Shown here: piece by piece, positions 1 through 6,987 of the stretch
How positions within the stretch are numbered: the first letter of the stretch is position 1
Layout: each line of letters starts with the position of its first letter
Source of the DNA: Syntrophomonadaceae bacterium
GTDB taxonomy: Bacteria > Bacillota > Dethiobacteria > DTU022
NCBI GenBank assembly: GCA_007129055.1
Contig: SKWE01000259.1
Coordinates: forward strand, 1 to 31,594
Direction: 5' to 3'
DNA: 31,594 nucleotides
The notes under the pieces: model-generated
Told to the model about the DNA's origin: nothing
Database searches by the model: none
The model's input: the letters and a program-made list of their open reading frames with translations, nothing else
Position numbers and translations under genes: made by a program

Positions 1-188
1 GTGGGGAGAACTTGATTTTCATCCACAGGAACTTGCTCGAAAGCAGCTTTAATCAGGCCGCTCTGAGCAATAAAAGCTCCACCACCAAGCATAAGGATTG
101 ATAGTGTGATAATCCAGAAGATAGTTTCAGGCGATTTTTTCCTACGACCGACTTGCCTGCGCCGGCTATAGTATTTTTTTCTGCGCAT
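1..188 (-). CDS. N-terminal part of a small membrane-anchored protein (cut by window edge)
   Basis: The reading frame begins with ATG at 186-188 (minus strand) and runs off the left edge after about 62 codons. A GGGAG ribosome binding site lies at 196-200, a normal distance from the start. The N-terminus is strongly basic (MRRKKYYSRRRQVGRRKK) and is followed by one hydrophobic segment at about residues 24-44 (TIFWIITLSILMLGGG). This predicts a single membrane span with the N-terminus inside. The visible part after the span (about 18 residues) has no recognisable domain. The family cannot be named from this fragment. It lies downstream of, and on the same strand as, the BIG2 surface protein gene, separated by a structured spacer. 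Confidence 0.7.
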   Translation of the reverse strand, partial: MRRKKYYSRRRQVGRRKKSPETIFWIITLSILMLGGGAFIAQSGLIKAAFEQVPVDENQVLP

Positions 189-212
189 TTTATTTCTCCC
201 TGTCAATAAAAT

Positions 213-290
213 GCAGTTAATTTAAAGTATTAGCACTTTACAGTAAGACGGGCAACCCTTGGGGCGCCCGTCATGTTTGACATTAACTGC
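213..290 (-). other. Nested inverted-repeat element (candidate three-stem RNA) upstream of the membrane-protein start
   Basis: A perfect 9-bp inverted repeat, GCAGTTAAT (213-221) and ATTAACTGC (282-290), encloses two further hairpins. One is TAAAGT/ACTTTA (223-228 with 235-240, 6-nt loop). The other is a GC-rich hairpin GACGGGC/GCCCGTC (247-253 with 266-272). Read on the minus strand, the closing arm ends 12 nt before the ribosome binding site of the gene starting at 188, so it would sit in that gene's 5' leader. It matches no riboswitch class I could recall. It could also be an imperfect terminator, but no T-run follows the GC-rich stem. Confidence 0.4.
247..272. repeat. GC-rich hairpin
   Basis: A 7-bp perfect stem GACGGGC/GCCCGTC has partly complementary CCC and GGG runs inside the loop. 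It is the strongest single secondary structure in the left spacer. On neither strand is it followed by a clear T-tract, so a simple intrinsic terminator is not well supported. Confidence 0.5.
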
Positions 291-296
291 TTATTG

Positions 297-384
297 GAGG
301 CATACTTTATCTAAACCGGAATATACTCTTATCTGTCCGGCTGGCAGCTTTTAAAGTTCCTGCTGCCCTTCTTCGGCCTGCCTC
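297..384 (-). other. Second nested stem element downstream of the BIG2 protein gene
   Basis: Outer arms GAGGCA (297-302) and TGCCTC (379-384) enclose CCGGA/TCCGG (316-320 with 336-340) and GGCAGC/GCTGCC (343-348 with 362-367). Read on the minus strand it starts 8 nt after the BIG2 stop codon. The individual stems are only 5-6 bp and could arise by chance. The nested layout repeats that of 213-290, which is why it is listed. Confidence 0.3.
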
Positions 385-392
385 TGTCAGAT

Positions 393-872
393 TTATAATA
401 TCTGATCTTTCAGGCGCCTCATGGTTAATGCGGTAACTGTAATCAATGCGCCGGCCAGTAAAAAGTACAGTGTGTAACTACCTCCACCTGTGGGTGGTGT
501 TGTAGTTGCTGCGCGTACAGTTACAGATGTGGTAGCAGTAAGCCCTCCATCAAGGGTACTGACTACAATAGTTGTTGTTCCCGGCGCGACGGCTGTAACC
601 CTTGCCAATCCACTGTCAGCAGAACCTATAGCCTGTACCGTGGCAATACTGGTATTGCTTGATGTCCAGGTCAGGTTCTGGTTAGTAGCTGTGGCCGGGC
701 TAACAGTAGCCTCTAGTTGTCTTTGATCGCCAACTACGATATCGAGTGATGTCAGGTTCAGGCTTACTCCGGTTACAGCTATTGGAGAAGGATCATCCTG
801 TGCCCAAACAACACTTCCCAGGGTCAGAACGACAACCAGGGCTAAAACCAAGCATACATTAACCTTTTTCAT
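393..872 (-). CDS. Secreted BIG2-domain protein with sorting-signal-like C-terminus
   Basis: This is a 159-residue protein starting at ATG 870-872, chosen because AAGGAGG (881-887) lies 8 nt upstream. An in-frame ATG seven codons earlier has no such site. Residues 1-25 form a signal peptide (KK, hydrophobic core, likely cleavage after VWA). Residues about 34-120 match a bacterial Ig-like group 2 (BIG2) domain: VTGVSLN start, VGDQRQLEA, the WTSSNTSIATV core and the GLARVTAVAPGTTTI end. After a Thr/Pro linker comes PPTG (126-129), a hydrophobic span (about 133-150) and a basic tail RRLK (152-155). That order is typical of a cell-wall sorting signal, although the motif is not canonical LPXTG. 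It is likely surface displayed. A sortase is encoded at 9336-10016. Binding partners are unknown. Confidence 0.8.
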   Translation of the reverse strand: MKKVNVCLVLALVVVLTLGSVVWAQDDPSPIAVTGVSLNLTSLDIVVGDQRQLEATVSPATATNQNLTWTSSNTSIATVQAIGSADSGLARVTAVAPGTTTIVVSTLDGGLTATTSVTVRAATTTPPTGGGSYTLYFLLAGALITVTALTMRRLKDQIL

Positions 873-945
873 TTTATAATCCTCCTTAAACATTTTTCCC
901 CCCGAATCTGCTAATTCAGATTAGTTCTGCAACTTAATTTCTCTT

Positions 946-975
946 ATTGTAACATAAATTCCTCTTTTTGGACAA
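946..975 (-). promoter_or_regulatory. Sigma-A-type promoter for the BIG2 gene
   Basis: On the minus strand TTGTCC (970-975) and TACAAT (946-951) are separated by 18 bp. The -10 matches 5 of 6 and the -35 matches 4 of 6 consensus positions. It lies about 60 bp before the ribosome binding site, with an AT-rich stretch upstream. Confidence 0.55.
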
Positions 976-1032
976 GAAAAAAATAAATTTTATAACTTTT
1001 TCCTTACAAATTCCAATTTTAGGACTAATTTT

Positions 1033-1061
1033 TTGACCGAAATCTGTTCTGTCGCTATAAT
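1033..1061 (+). promoter_or_regulatory. Strong sigma-A-type promoter for the ABC-F gene
   Basis: TTGACC (1033-1038) and a perfect TATAAT (1056-1061) are separated by exactly 17 bp. They lie 35 bp upstream of the ATG at 1097. It is divergent from the promoter at 946-975. Confidence 0.75.
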
Positions 1062-1096
1062 AATAGAGGCGGAAATGAAGGAGAACATGATCAGAT

Positions 1097-3037
1097 ATGC
1101 CTTTGCTTACATTATCACAGGTTGAAAAATCATATGGGATAAATACCATTCTTTCCGGCATTTCCCTGCAATTGCAGCGAAACGAAAAAGCTGGACTAAT
1201 TGGACCGAATGGTTCAGGAAAAACAACATTGCTCAAAATTATTGCCGGAGAAACAGAAGCAGACCAGGGTGAGGTACATATAGAGAAAAGGGCCTCAATT
1301 GGCTACCTTAGCCAGGAAATTCCGGAAATACCCTCTGGAACTCTGCTGAAACACCTTGAGTATCCACTTAAAAATGTTTTAGATATGAAAAAAGAGATAT
1401 CAGCCCTTGAAAAAAAGATATCTTTAGGAGCAGAGATGTTTGGTAATAAAGACGTATCTATCGATCAGCATTTAAAGCGATATGCTGAAGTGGTAGATAG
1501 TTTTGAACAGGCCGGCGGTTATAAGTTGGAAAGCAAGTTAAAAGGTGTGGCGCGCGGACTTGGATTTACTGAAAATGATCTGGACCGGGACATTTCCAGC
1601 TTTAGCGGTGGCGAAAAAACGCGTGCCCGTCTGGCAGGGCTACTTTTGCGGGATCTTGATCTTTTACTATTGGATGAACCAACTAATTTTCTTGACCTGG
1701 GAGCTCTAGAGTGGCTTGAAAAATACCTGCGTGATTTGCATTGCGCATTATTGGTGGTATCACACGATCGCTATTTCCTCGATCGGGTGGTAAACCGCAT
1801 ATTTGCATTGAAGGAGCATAAAATCAAGACATATAGTGGTAATTATACCAGCTACCAGGAAAAGCTTGAATTAGAAACAGGCGCTGCTGAAAAAGAGTTC
1901 CAGCAACAGCAGTTATTAAAAGAAAGAGAAGAGCGGCTGGTCCGTGAGGCTAAAGCGGATGAACGGTCAAAAAAACAAGCCAGGAGCCGCCAAAAGCGCC
2001 TGGAAAAAATGCAGGTTTTAAGTAAACCTGTAGCCGGGCAGCAAAGTTTAAAACTGGATTTTAATTACACAGGGCGCAGCGGGCGCCTGGTAGTAGTATT
2101 TGAGGAAATTTACAAGCAGTTTGAAGATGCCGCAGTTAAGAAAGAAGTTTTTAAAAACATGTCCTTTCAGGTTAGATGGGGTGACAGGATAGCCATTGTA
2201 GGACCGAATGGCGCCGGTAAAAGCACTTTGCTAAAAATGATAGCCGGAAACGTAAAACCTGATAGCGGATTAGTAAAGCTTGGGCCGTCGGTAAAGGTCT
2301 TGTATTTTGACCAGGAGCAGGAGCAGTTAAGAATGGACAAGAACCTGGTTGAAACTATAATTGAGGCTTCTGATATGGATATTAAGCAGGCCAGGAATCA
2401 CCTGGGGCGCTACTTGTTCAGGGGCGACGACGTTTTTAAAAAGGTAGGTGATTTAAGCGGTGGGGAAAAAAGCCGGCTTGCCCTTGCACGGCTCTCCCTG
2501 AGCAGTGGGAATTGCCTTCTGATGGACGAGCCGACCAGCCATCTTGATTTGCCGGCCATGGAAGAGCTGGAGATATTACTACGCAGTTTTCCCGGCACAC
2601 TGATAATTGTCTCGCATGATCGCTATTTTCTTAAGGGTTTGGCAAATCGGGTTTTTGATTTAAAAAATGGATTATTGAAAGTTCATGATTGCAGTTTCGA
2701 ACAGTACCTGGAACGTTTAGAAAATGAGGAATCGGATAAAACAGGCCAAAGTGATGGCAGGGTAGAGGATAAAAAAAGAAGGCAGGATGAGCATCGCCTG
2801 CGACAGCTTGAGCATAAGCGTACCCGAAAAATGAAAAAGGATCTGGTAAGAATTGAAGATGAGATTACCGGGTGCGAGCAAATGATTGCCGATATCGAAA
2901 TAAAACTTTCAGATCCCGAACTTTATGGCGATCATCAGCAGCTGGCAGATTTAGGAATTGAACTGCAACAGGCCAGGGAAGATCTTAATGACTTATTAAA
3001 AAAGTGGGAAGAAACAATAAGCAGCATGGAGGAATGA
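1097..3037 (+). CDS. ydiF: ABC-F family ATPase (YdiF-type)
   Basis: This 646-residue soluble protein has two ABC ATPase domains and no membrane segments. Domain 1 has Walker A GPNGSGKTT, signature FSGGEKTR and Walker B LLLDEPTNFLDL. Domain 2 has GPNGAGKST, LSGGEKSR and LLMDEPTSHLDL. A charged linker rich in Lys/Arg/Glu lies between them (about residues 250-320), and a basic coiled-coil-like tail follows (about 550-646). This is the ABC-F layout of ribosome-associated translation factors and some antibiotic-resistance proteins. Length, tail and location beside tsaE/tsaB/rimI/tsaD favour the YdiF group, which sits in the same neighbourhood in Bacillus. The start is ATG 1097. AAGGAG at 1078-1083 is somewhat distant (13 nt). 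The cellular role of YdiF is not firmly established. A resistance role cannot be excluded but nothing points to it. Confidence 0.9.
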   Translation: MPLLTLSQVEKSYGINTILSGISLQLQRNEKAGLIGPNGSGKTTLLKIIAGETEADQGEVHIEKRASIGYLSQEIPEIPSGTLLKHLEYPLKNVLDMKKEISALEKKISLGAEMFGNKDVSIDQHLKRYAEVVDSFEQAGGYKLESKLKGVARGLGFTENDLDRDISSFSGGEKTRARLAGLLLRDLDLLLLDEPTNFLDLGALEWLEKYLRDLHCALLVVSHDRYFLDRVVNRIFALKEHKIKTYSGNYTSYQEKLELETGAAEKEFQQQQLLKEREERLVREAKADERSKKQARSRQKRLEKMQVLSKPVAGQQSLKLDFNYTGRSGRLVVVFEEIYKQFEDAAVKKEVFKNMSFQVRWGDRIAIVGPNGAGKSTLLKMIAGNVKPDSGLVKLGPSVKVLYFDQEQEQLRMDKNLVETIIEASDMDIKQARNHLGRYLFRGDDVFKKVGDLSGGEKSRLALARLSLSSGNCLLMDEPTSHLDLPAMEELEILLRSFPGTLIIVSHDRYFLKGLANRVFDLKNGLLKVHDCSFEQYLERLENEESDKTGQSDGRVEDKKRRQDEHRLRQLEHKRTRKMKKDLVRIEDEITGCEQMIADIEIKLSDPELYGDHQQLADLGIELQQAREDLNDLLKKWEETISSMEE

Positions 3038-3039
3038 GG

Positions 3040-3069
3040 TTTACACGGCCTTATATATAAAGCTATAAT
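3040..3069 (+). promoter_or_regulatory. Promoter for the tsaE operon
   Basis: TTTACA (3040-3045, 5 of 6) and TATAAT (3064-3069, perfect) have an 18-bp spacer and lie 32 bp before the tsaE start. This suggests that the t6A operon can be transcribed independently of the ABC-F gene. Confidence 0.6.
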
Positions 3070-3101
3070 TAAGCCATCATTTTACAAGAAGAAGAGGCCT
3101 T

Positions 3102-3617
3102 ATGCGGCTAAAAGAATATTCTGTTATCACCAGAAGTGAAAAAGAAACAGCTTGCCTGGGAGCGCTGCTCGGCAGGATGATTGAAGAGCCTATGGTTATT
3201 GCGCTAAAAGGTGATCTTGGCGCTGGAAAGACCGTCTTTGTGCGGGGCGCCGCAATGGGTTTGGGGGTTAATGAACAGGTAACCAGCCCTACATTTGTTT
3301 TGTTAAAAGTATACCGCGGACGTTTCCCTATTTATCATTTTGATTATTATCGTTTGAACGAAGGTGAAGACGAAGAAGCTATAGAAATGGGATTTGAGGA
3401 GTATCTACCGGGCGATGGAGTAGCCTTTGTTGAGTGGGCTGAACGTTTACCGCTTCTTCTGCCAGTGGATTATCTTGAAATTTATATGGAGCTATTTTTT
3501 GACAAAGAAGGCGAGGGGCGCAGGTTGACATTTGTCTCTCATGGCAAATTAGCCGCATCTATTGTCGGGGAATTTGCAAATAATCTTTCTGCAGACATTA
3601 ATGGAGCATCTAACTGA
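3102..3617 (+). CDS. tsaE: tRNA t6A biosynthesis ATPase TsaE
   Basis: This 171-residue P-loop ATPase belongs to the TsaE/YdiB/YjeE family. It binds the TsaB-TsaD complex and uses ATP to support threonylcarbamoyl transfer to A37 of ANN-decoding tRNAs. The Walker A motif GDLGAGKT is at residues 37-44. The family motif SPTF follows at about 61-64, with the YHFDYYRL segment and a WAERL-like motif (VEWAERL) further on. The ATG at 3102 has AGAGG four nt upstream. The length is slightly above the usual 150 or so residues because of a C-terminal extension. It is the first gene of the block that also contains tsaB, rimI and tsaD. TsaC/TsaC2, which makes the threonylcarbamoyl-AMP substrate, is not in the window. 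Confidence 0.93.
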   Translation: MRLKEYSVITRSEKETACLGALLGRMIEEPMVIALKGDLGAGKTVFVRGAAMGLGVNEQVTSPTFVLLKVYRGRFPIYHFDYYRLNEGEDEEAIEMGFEEYLPGDGVAFVEWAERLPLLLPVDYLEIYMELFFDKEGEGRRLTFVSHGKLAASIVGEFANNLSADINGASN

Positions 3618-3636
3618 TAAAGGAGAACAGGAATAA

Positions 3637-4410
3637 ATGCTGAATAAAAAAAAGCTTCCGGTAACATTTTTCATTGTTATAATTTTCGCTGCTTTTCTTG
3701 TACTTAGTGGATGTCAGATTGAAGGAACTATACCCTGGGATGAAGGCACTTATTCGGGCGAACTTAAAGGTGGTCGCCCCCACGGGCATGGAAAATGGAC
3801 GCACCCAGGCGGTGATCGCTACGAGGGCCAATGGAAAAATGGGATGATGCATGGTGTAGGAACAATTCTAACTGCAGAGGGCGAACGCTACGACGGAGAA
3901 ATGTATGAAGGGATAATAGATGGGTACGGCATCCTGATACGTGCGGACGGCGCAACCTACCAGGGTGAGTTCTTTGAAGGTGAAGCACACGGTGATGGAA
4001 CAATCAGCTATCCTTCAGGAGAAAGATATATTGGCGATTTTAAGAAAAACATGTATCACGGGCGGGGGTTTTATATTTCACCTTCTGGTACTACTTACGA
4101 GGGGGAATTTGAAAATAGCATGTTTCATGGGGTAGGAACAATGACAAGCCTTGATGGGTCAAAGTATGAAGGAGAGTTCAGGGAAGACCAATTTCACGGC
4201 GAAGGGAAATACTGGACAGCAGATGGATCCATATATGAGGGAGAATTTATGGACGGCCGTTTTCATGGATTTGGCAAAATGGAATACGCTGATGGAGCTG
4301 TATATGAAGGTGAGTGGGTAGACGGAAAATTTCACGGGCAGGGTAAATTGACACTTGATGATGGCACCGTCATGGAAGGCTATTGGGAAGAACATGAATT
4401 TGCAGAGTAA
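3637..4410 (+). CDS. MORN-repeat lipoprotein
   Basis: This 257-residue protein has a lipoprotein signal (basic start, hydrophobic core, lipobox LSGC with Cys26), so it is probably lipid-anchored on the outer face of the membrane. From residue 39 to 245 it consists of nine consecutive 23-residue MORN repeats (consensus YEGEFxDGxFHGxGxxxxxDGxx, Tyr at 39, 62, 85, 108, 131, 154, 177, 200, 223). A degenerate tenth repeat starts at Met246. There is no other domain. MORN repeats form elongated beta-hairpin arrays used for protein or lipid contacts; they are not catalytic. AAGGAG at 3620-3625 precedes the ATG by 11 nt. The gene sits between tsaE and tsaB, where no such gene is expected, and is only 19 bp from tsaE, so it is likely co-transcribed. 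Function unknown. Confidence 0.88.
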   Translation: MLNKKKLPVTFFIVIIFAAFLVLSGCQIEGTIPWDEGTYSGELKGGRPHGHGKWTHPGGDRYEGQWKNGMMHGVGTILTAEGERYDGEMYEGIIDGYGILIRADGATYQGEFFEGEAHGDGTISYPSGERYIGDFKKNMYHGRGFYISPSGTTYEGEFENSMFHGVGTMTSLDGSKYEGEFREDQFHGEGKYWTADGSIYEGEFMDGRFHGFGKMEYADGAVYEGEWVDGKFHGQGKLTLDDGTVMEGYWEEHEFAE

Positions 4411-4436
4411 TTGTAAATTGTTAATTGTATTTCACC

Positions 4437-4442
4437 AGGAGG
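4437..4442 (+). promoter_or_regulatory. Ribosome binding site that sets a CTG start for tsaB
   Basis: AGGAGG is the only strong Shine-Dalgarno near the conserved N-terminus of TsaB. The family-typical sequence LILGVDTTT begins directly after CTG at 4453, 10 nt downstream. No ATG, GTG or TTG lies in frame between the two. Confidence 0.6.
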
Positions 4443-4452
4443 AAAAATAAAC

Positions 4453-5184
4453 CTGTTAATTCTTGGCGTAGACACAACCACTCTATCCTGCAGCGTTGCT
4501 TTGCTGCAGAGCGATACTGTTTTGTCAGAAATGACTCTCAATTTTAAAAAAACACACTCGGAACGTTTAATGCCTTTAATAGATAGGATGCTACAGGAAA
4601 GCGAAAAAGATATCAATGACATAAATTGTATTGCGGTAGCGGCAGGGCCAGGTTCTTTTACCGGTATTCGTATCGGTGTGGCAACTGCCAGGGGACTAGC
4701 CCAGGCTTTAGATATACCTGCAGTACCAGTTTGTACATTACAGGCATTGGCGGAAGCAATTTATGCCCCCGGAGTTTTAATTTGCCCACTTTTGGATGCC
4801 AGGCGTAATCAGGTTTATGCAGCAATATACAGGCGTAACAATGAAAAACCATATAAACTTGAAACCCTGGCTAACCCTATAGCGCTTTCAGTTGATGACC
4901 TGCTGGCTATGATAATGAAATATGACGATCAAGTCGTATTCCTTGGTGAAGGGCTTAATAGTTATTCTGGAAAACTGGAAGAGGGCTTTCCGCCAGGCCG
5001 TGTGTTATTATCCCCGGCACCATTCAGGCTCTGCAGGGCTGCTCTTATTGCAATAAGCGGTCGGTCAGTTTTATATAATAATCCAGACTCATCATACCTT
5101 GATCTGTTGCCCCGTTATCTCAGGCGACCAGAAGCAGAAAGACTGGCAGATGAACGCGGCAGTACTTCTAAGGGAGGTACTTAG
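4453..5184 (+). CDS. tsaB: tRNA t6A biosynthesis protein TsaB
   Basis: This is a 243-residue TsaB (YeaZ/YdiC), an inactive ASKHA-fold paralogue of TsaD that forms a heterodimer with it and recruits TsaE. The N-terminal strand LLILGVDTTT, the segment VAAGPGSFTGIRIG (GPGSFTGxR is diagnostic for TsaB) and LLDARRNQVYA all fit. Starting at TTG 4501 would remove the conserved first beta strand, so I choose CTG 4453, which is correctly placed after AGGAGG 4437-4442. The CTG start is an inference from alignment memory and ribosome binding site spacing. The 3' end lies just upstream of rimI, whose ribosome binding site is inside the last codons of tsaB, suggesting translational coupling. Confidence 0.88.
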   Translation: MLILGVDTTTLSCSVALLQSDTVLSEMTLNFKKTHSERLMPLIDRMLQESEKDINDINCIAVAAGPGSFTGIRIGVATARGLAQALDIPAVPVCTLQALAEAIYAPGVLICPLLDARRNQVYAAIYRRNNEKPYKLETLANPIALSVDDLLAMIMKYDDQVVFLGEGLNSYSGKLEEGFPPGRVLLSPAPFRLCRAALIAISGRSVLYNNPDSSYLDLLPRYLRRPEAERLADERGSTSKGGT

Positions 5185-5194
5185 GTTCAGAGCC

Positions 5195-5677
5195 ATGGAA
5201 GATAGATCACATGAAAACAGTGATATAAGTAAGTCCCTGGTTGTTGAGCCAATGGGTGAAGCTGACATTGAAGCTGTTGCTGCCATGGAAGGCGCTTCAT
5301 TCAGCGATCCCTGGCCTATTGAATCATTTCGCACAGAACTGATCTACAACCAGCTGGCTTCTTATTATGTGGCCAGGCTTAACAGAAATATTATAGCCTA
5401 CATCGGAGCCTGGATTATTCTTGATGAAGTTCATATAACCACTCTAGCGGTTGAAAAAAGGTATCGCCGGTTGGGAATTGCATCTCTTCTGCTGGAAACG
5501 CTATTTGCCAGGGTGCAAAAACTTGGAGCTCGCTGCCTGACACTGGAAGTTCGTCCCAGCAATAAAGCGGCAAGAAATTTTTATGAAAAATACGGATTTA
5601 AAATATATGGACGTCGAAAACGTTATTATGTTGATGAAGATGCCCTGATAATGACAAAAGATGGTCTGGATTGTTAA
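5195..5677 (+). CDS. rimI: Ribosomal-protein alanine N-acetyltransferase RimI-like (GNAT)
   Basis: This GNAT acetyltransferase has 160 residues with the start at ATG 5195. The frame is open back to TTG 5099, but that would overlap tsaB by 86 bp and add sequence without family similarity. Visible features are the SFSDPWPIESF segment typical of RimI, the acetyl-CoA loop RRLGIASLLLE (R-x-x-G-x-A), EVRPSNKAARNFYEKYGF and the closing IMTKDG. RimI proteins acetylate the N-terminus of ribosomal protein S18 in Escherichia coli; targets in Gram-positives are less certain. AGGGAGG at 5171-5177 is 17 nt from the ATG, which is long, so coupling to tsaB termination at 5184 may assist. It belongs to the conserved tsaB-rimI-tsaD arrangement. 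Confidence 0.87.
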   Translation: MEDRSHENSDISKSLVVEPMGEADIEAVAAMEGASFSDPWPIESFRTELIYNQLASYYVARLNRNIIAYIGAWIILDEVHITTLAVEKRYRRLGIASLLLETLFARVQKLGARCLTLEVRPSNKAARNFYEKYGFKIYGRRKRYYVDEDALIMTKDGLDC

Positions 5678-5737
5678 CGCTACCTGTCTATTATGAATAT
5701 TAATATAAAAGCTATGATTGATGAGGAGCTTACAGTG

Positions 5738-6766
5738 GTGAAAAAGGAAACTCTAATACTGGGAATAGAAACTTCATGTGATGAAACCGCTGCAGCTGTT
5801 GTCTCTGACGGCCAGAATATCCTTAGCAATATAATATCATCCCAGGTTGAGCTGCATGCCCGGTTCGGAGGAGTGGTGCCGGAAATTGCATCGCGGCAGC
5901 ACCTTGAAATCATTAATTCTATAATTGATGATGCGCTGCAAGAATCGGGACTAACTTTTAAAGATCTCGATGCAGTTTCTGTTTCACATGGGCCCGGCCT
6001 GGTTGGCGCACTACTTGTTGGGGTAGCAACAGCAAAGGCCCTGGCTTATGGCTTAAAACTACCTTTGATAGCAGTTAATCACTTGCAGGCTCATCTTTAT
6101 GCGAATTATCTAGACGGAGCACCACGGGTGTACCCAACAGTTATCCTGATTGTATCCGGTGGTCATACGGAGTTACTGTTGGCAGGTAAGCCAAAGGAGA
6201 TCATCTCACTTGGCTGTACTCGTGACGATGCTGCGGGTGAAGCATATGATAAGGTAGCGAGGGTCCTGGAACTAGGTTATCCGGGGGGACCCGTAATTGA
6301 CAAATTGGCACGGGAAGGGAATCCCGCAGCCATAAAATTTCCCCGGTCATGGTTAGAAGATCAAGGCCGTTTTGATTTTAGTTTCAGTGGCCTTAAAACT
6401 GCTGTAATCAATCATCTTTACCATGCCAGGAGAAAAGAAGAAAAGATCAATATACCTGACCTGGCAGCATCATTTCAGGAGGCGCTAACAGAAGTCCTGG
6501 TTGAAAAAACATTGCGTGCAGCAAAAGAATATAATGCAAAAGCAGTATTTCTTGCCGGTGGAGTAGCTTCAAACAGCCGTCTGCGCGAGTGGATGAGAAG
6601 CAGCATTGAAATAGCTCTGCCGGGCACGGAGCTTCATATTCCCCGACCGATACTCTGTACAGACAACGCAGCAATGATTGCAGCAGCCGCTTATCCCCTT
6701 TATCTTGAGAAAAAATTTGCTCCCCTCAGCCTAAATGCCCAGCCGGGGCTTCCTGCAAGGGTTTAA
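5738..6766 (+). CDS. tsaD: tRNA N6-threonylcarbamoyltransferase TsaD
   Basis: This is the catalytic subunit of t6A synthesis. It transfers the threonylcarbamoyl group to A37 of tRNA with TsaB and TsaE. It has 342 residues from GTG 5738 (MKKETLILGIETSCDET). GAGGAG at 5723-5728 lies 9 nt upstream. The frame extends to ATG 5693, but that start has no ribosome binding site. Family motifs: GIETSCDET at 9-17, GGVVPEIASR at 44-53, HGPGLVGALLVG at 84-95, metal-binding His115 and His119 in HLQAH, SGGHTELL, GGVASNSRLR and CTDNAAMIA near the C-terminus carrying the metal-binding Asp. Length is normal. It is the last gene of the t6A block; 271 bp of non-coding sequence follow. Confidence 0.95.
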   Translation: MKKETLILGIETSCDETAAAVVSDGQNILSNIISSQVELHARFGGVVPEIASRQHLEIINSIIDDALQESGLTFKDLDAVSVSHGPGLVGALLVGVATAKALAYGLKLPLIAVNHLQAHLYANYLDGAPRVYPTVILIVSGGHTELLLAGKPKEIISLGCTRDDAAGEAYDKVARVLELGYPGGPVIDKLAREGNPAAIKFPRSWLEDQGRFDFSFSGLKTAVINHLYHARRKEEKINIPDLAASFQEALTEVLVEKTLRAAKEYNAKAVFLAGGVASNSRLREWMRSSIEIALPGTELHIPRPILCTDNAAMIAAAAYPLYLEKKFAPLSLNAQPGLPARV

Positions 6767-6793
6767 AAAGTTATGTAAATAAAAGGGTAAACC

Positions 6794-6865
6794 TGTTCAT
6801 AACCCGCTAAAAGTGACCTGTTTAGTCTATTCTACTGTTGATAACTATGTGCATAATGTGGATTA
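6794..6865 (+). promoter_or_regulatory. Cluster of four DnaA-box-like 9-mers
   Basis: Four 9-mers close to TGTGNATAA (the complement of TTATNCACA) occur in one orientation: TGTTCATAA at 6794-6802 (one mismatch), TGTTGATAA at 6836-6844 (one mismatch), TGTGCATAA at 6848-6856 (full match) and TGTGGATTA at 6857-6865 (one mismatch). The last three lie within 30 bp. They sit between tsaD and murC, upstream of the murC promoter. No AT-rich unwinding element or dnaA/dnaN genes are nearby, so this is not obviously the replication origin. Confidence 0.4.
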
Positions 6866-6987
6866 CTTAAAATGGAATTCTCAAAAACCATATAAAGCAG
6901 CTATTTCTTAGAGCAAAACCCCTGTTCAGTATACATAATCTGTTTTCATAATCTTGCCTGTTAAAAATCCATATTTCACAATGCTGT

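Noticed and set aside
247..272. GC-rich hairpin as an intrinsic terminator
   Set aside because: No T-run follows the stem on either strand, and the hairpin lies inside a larger inverted repeat.
213..290. Cyclic-di-GMP-I, purine or other known three-way-junction riboswitch
   Set aside because: The conserved core sequences of those classes (for example the GEMM tetraloop-receptor parts or purine junction bases) are not present.
490..726. Plus-strand open frame inside the BIG2 gene
   Set aside because: It is an antisense shadow of a gene with clear signal peptide, domain and ribosome binding site; it has no ribosome binding site or family likeness.
3750..4380. CRISPR-like or DNA tandem repeat
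   Set aside because: The 69-bp periodicity comes from protein-level MORN repeats; the units are not identical in DNA and there are no spacers.
5099..5194. Longer RimI start at TTG 5099
   Set aside because: It would overlap tsaB by 86 bp, and the extra residues do not resemble the RimI N-terminus.
6794..6865. Chromosomal replication origin
   Set aside because: No dnaA, dnaN or rpmH nearby and no long AT-rich unwinding region; only the DnaA-box-like sites are present.
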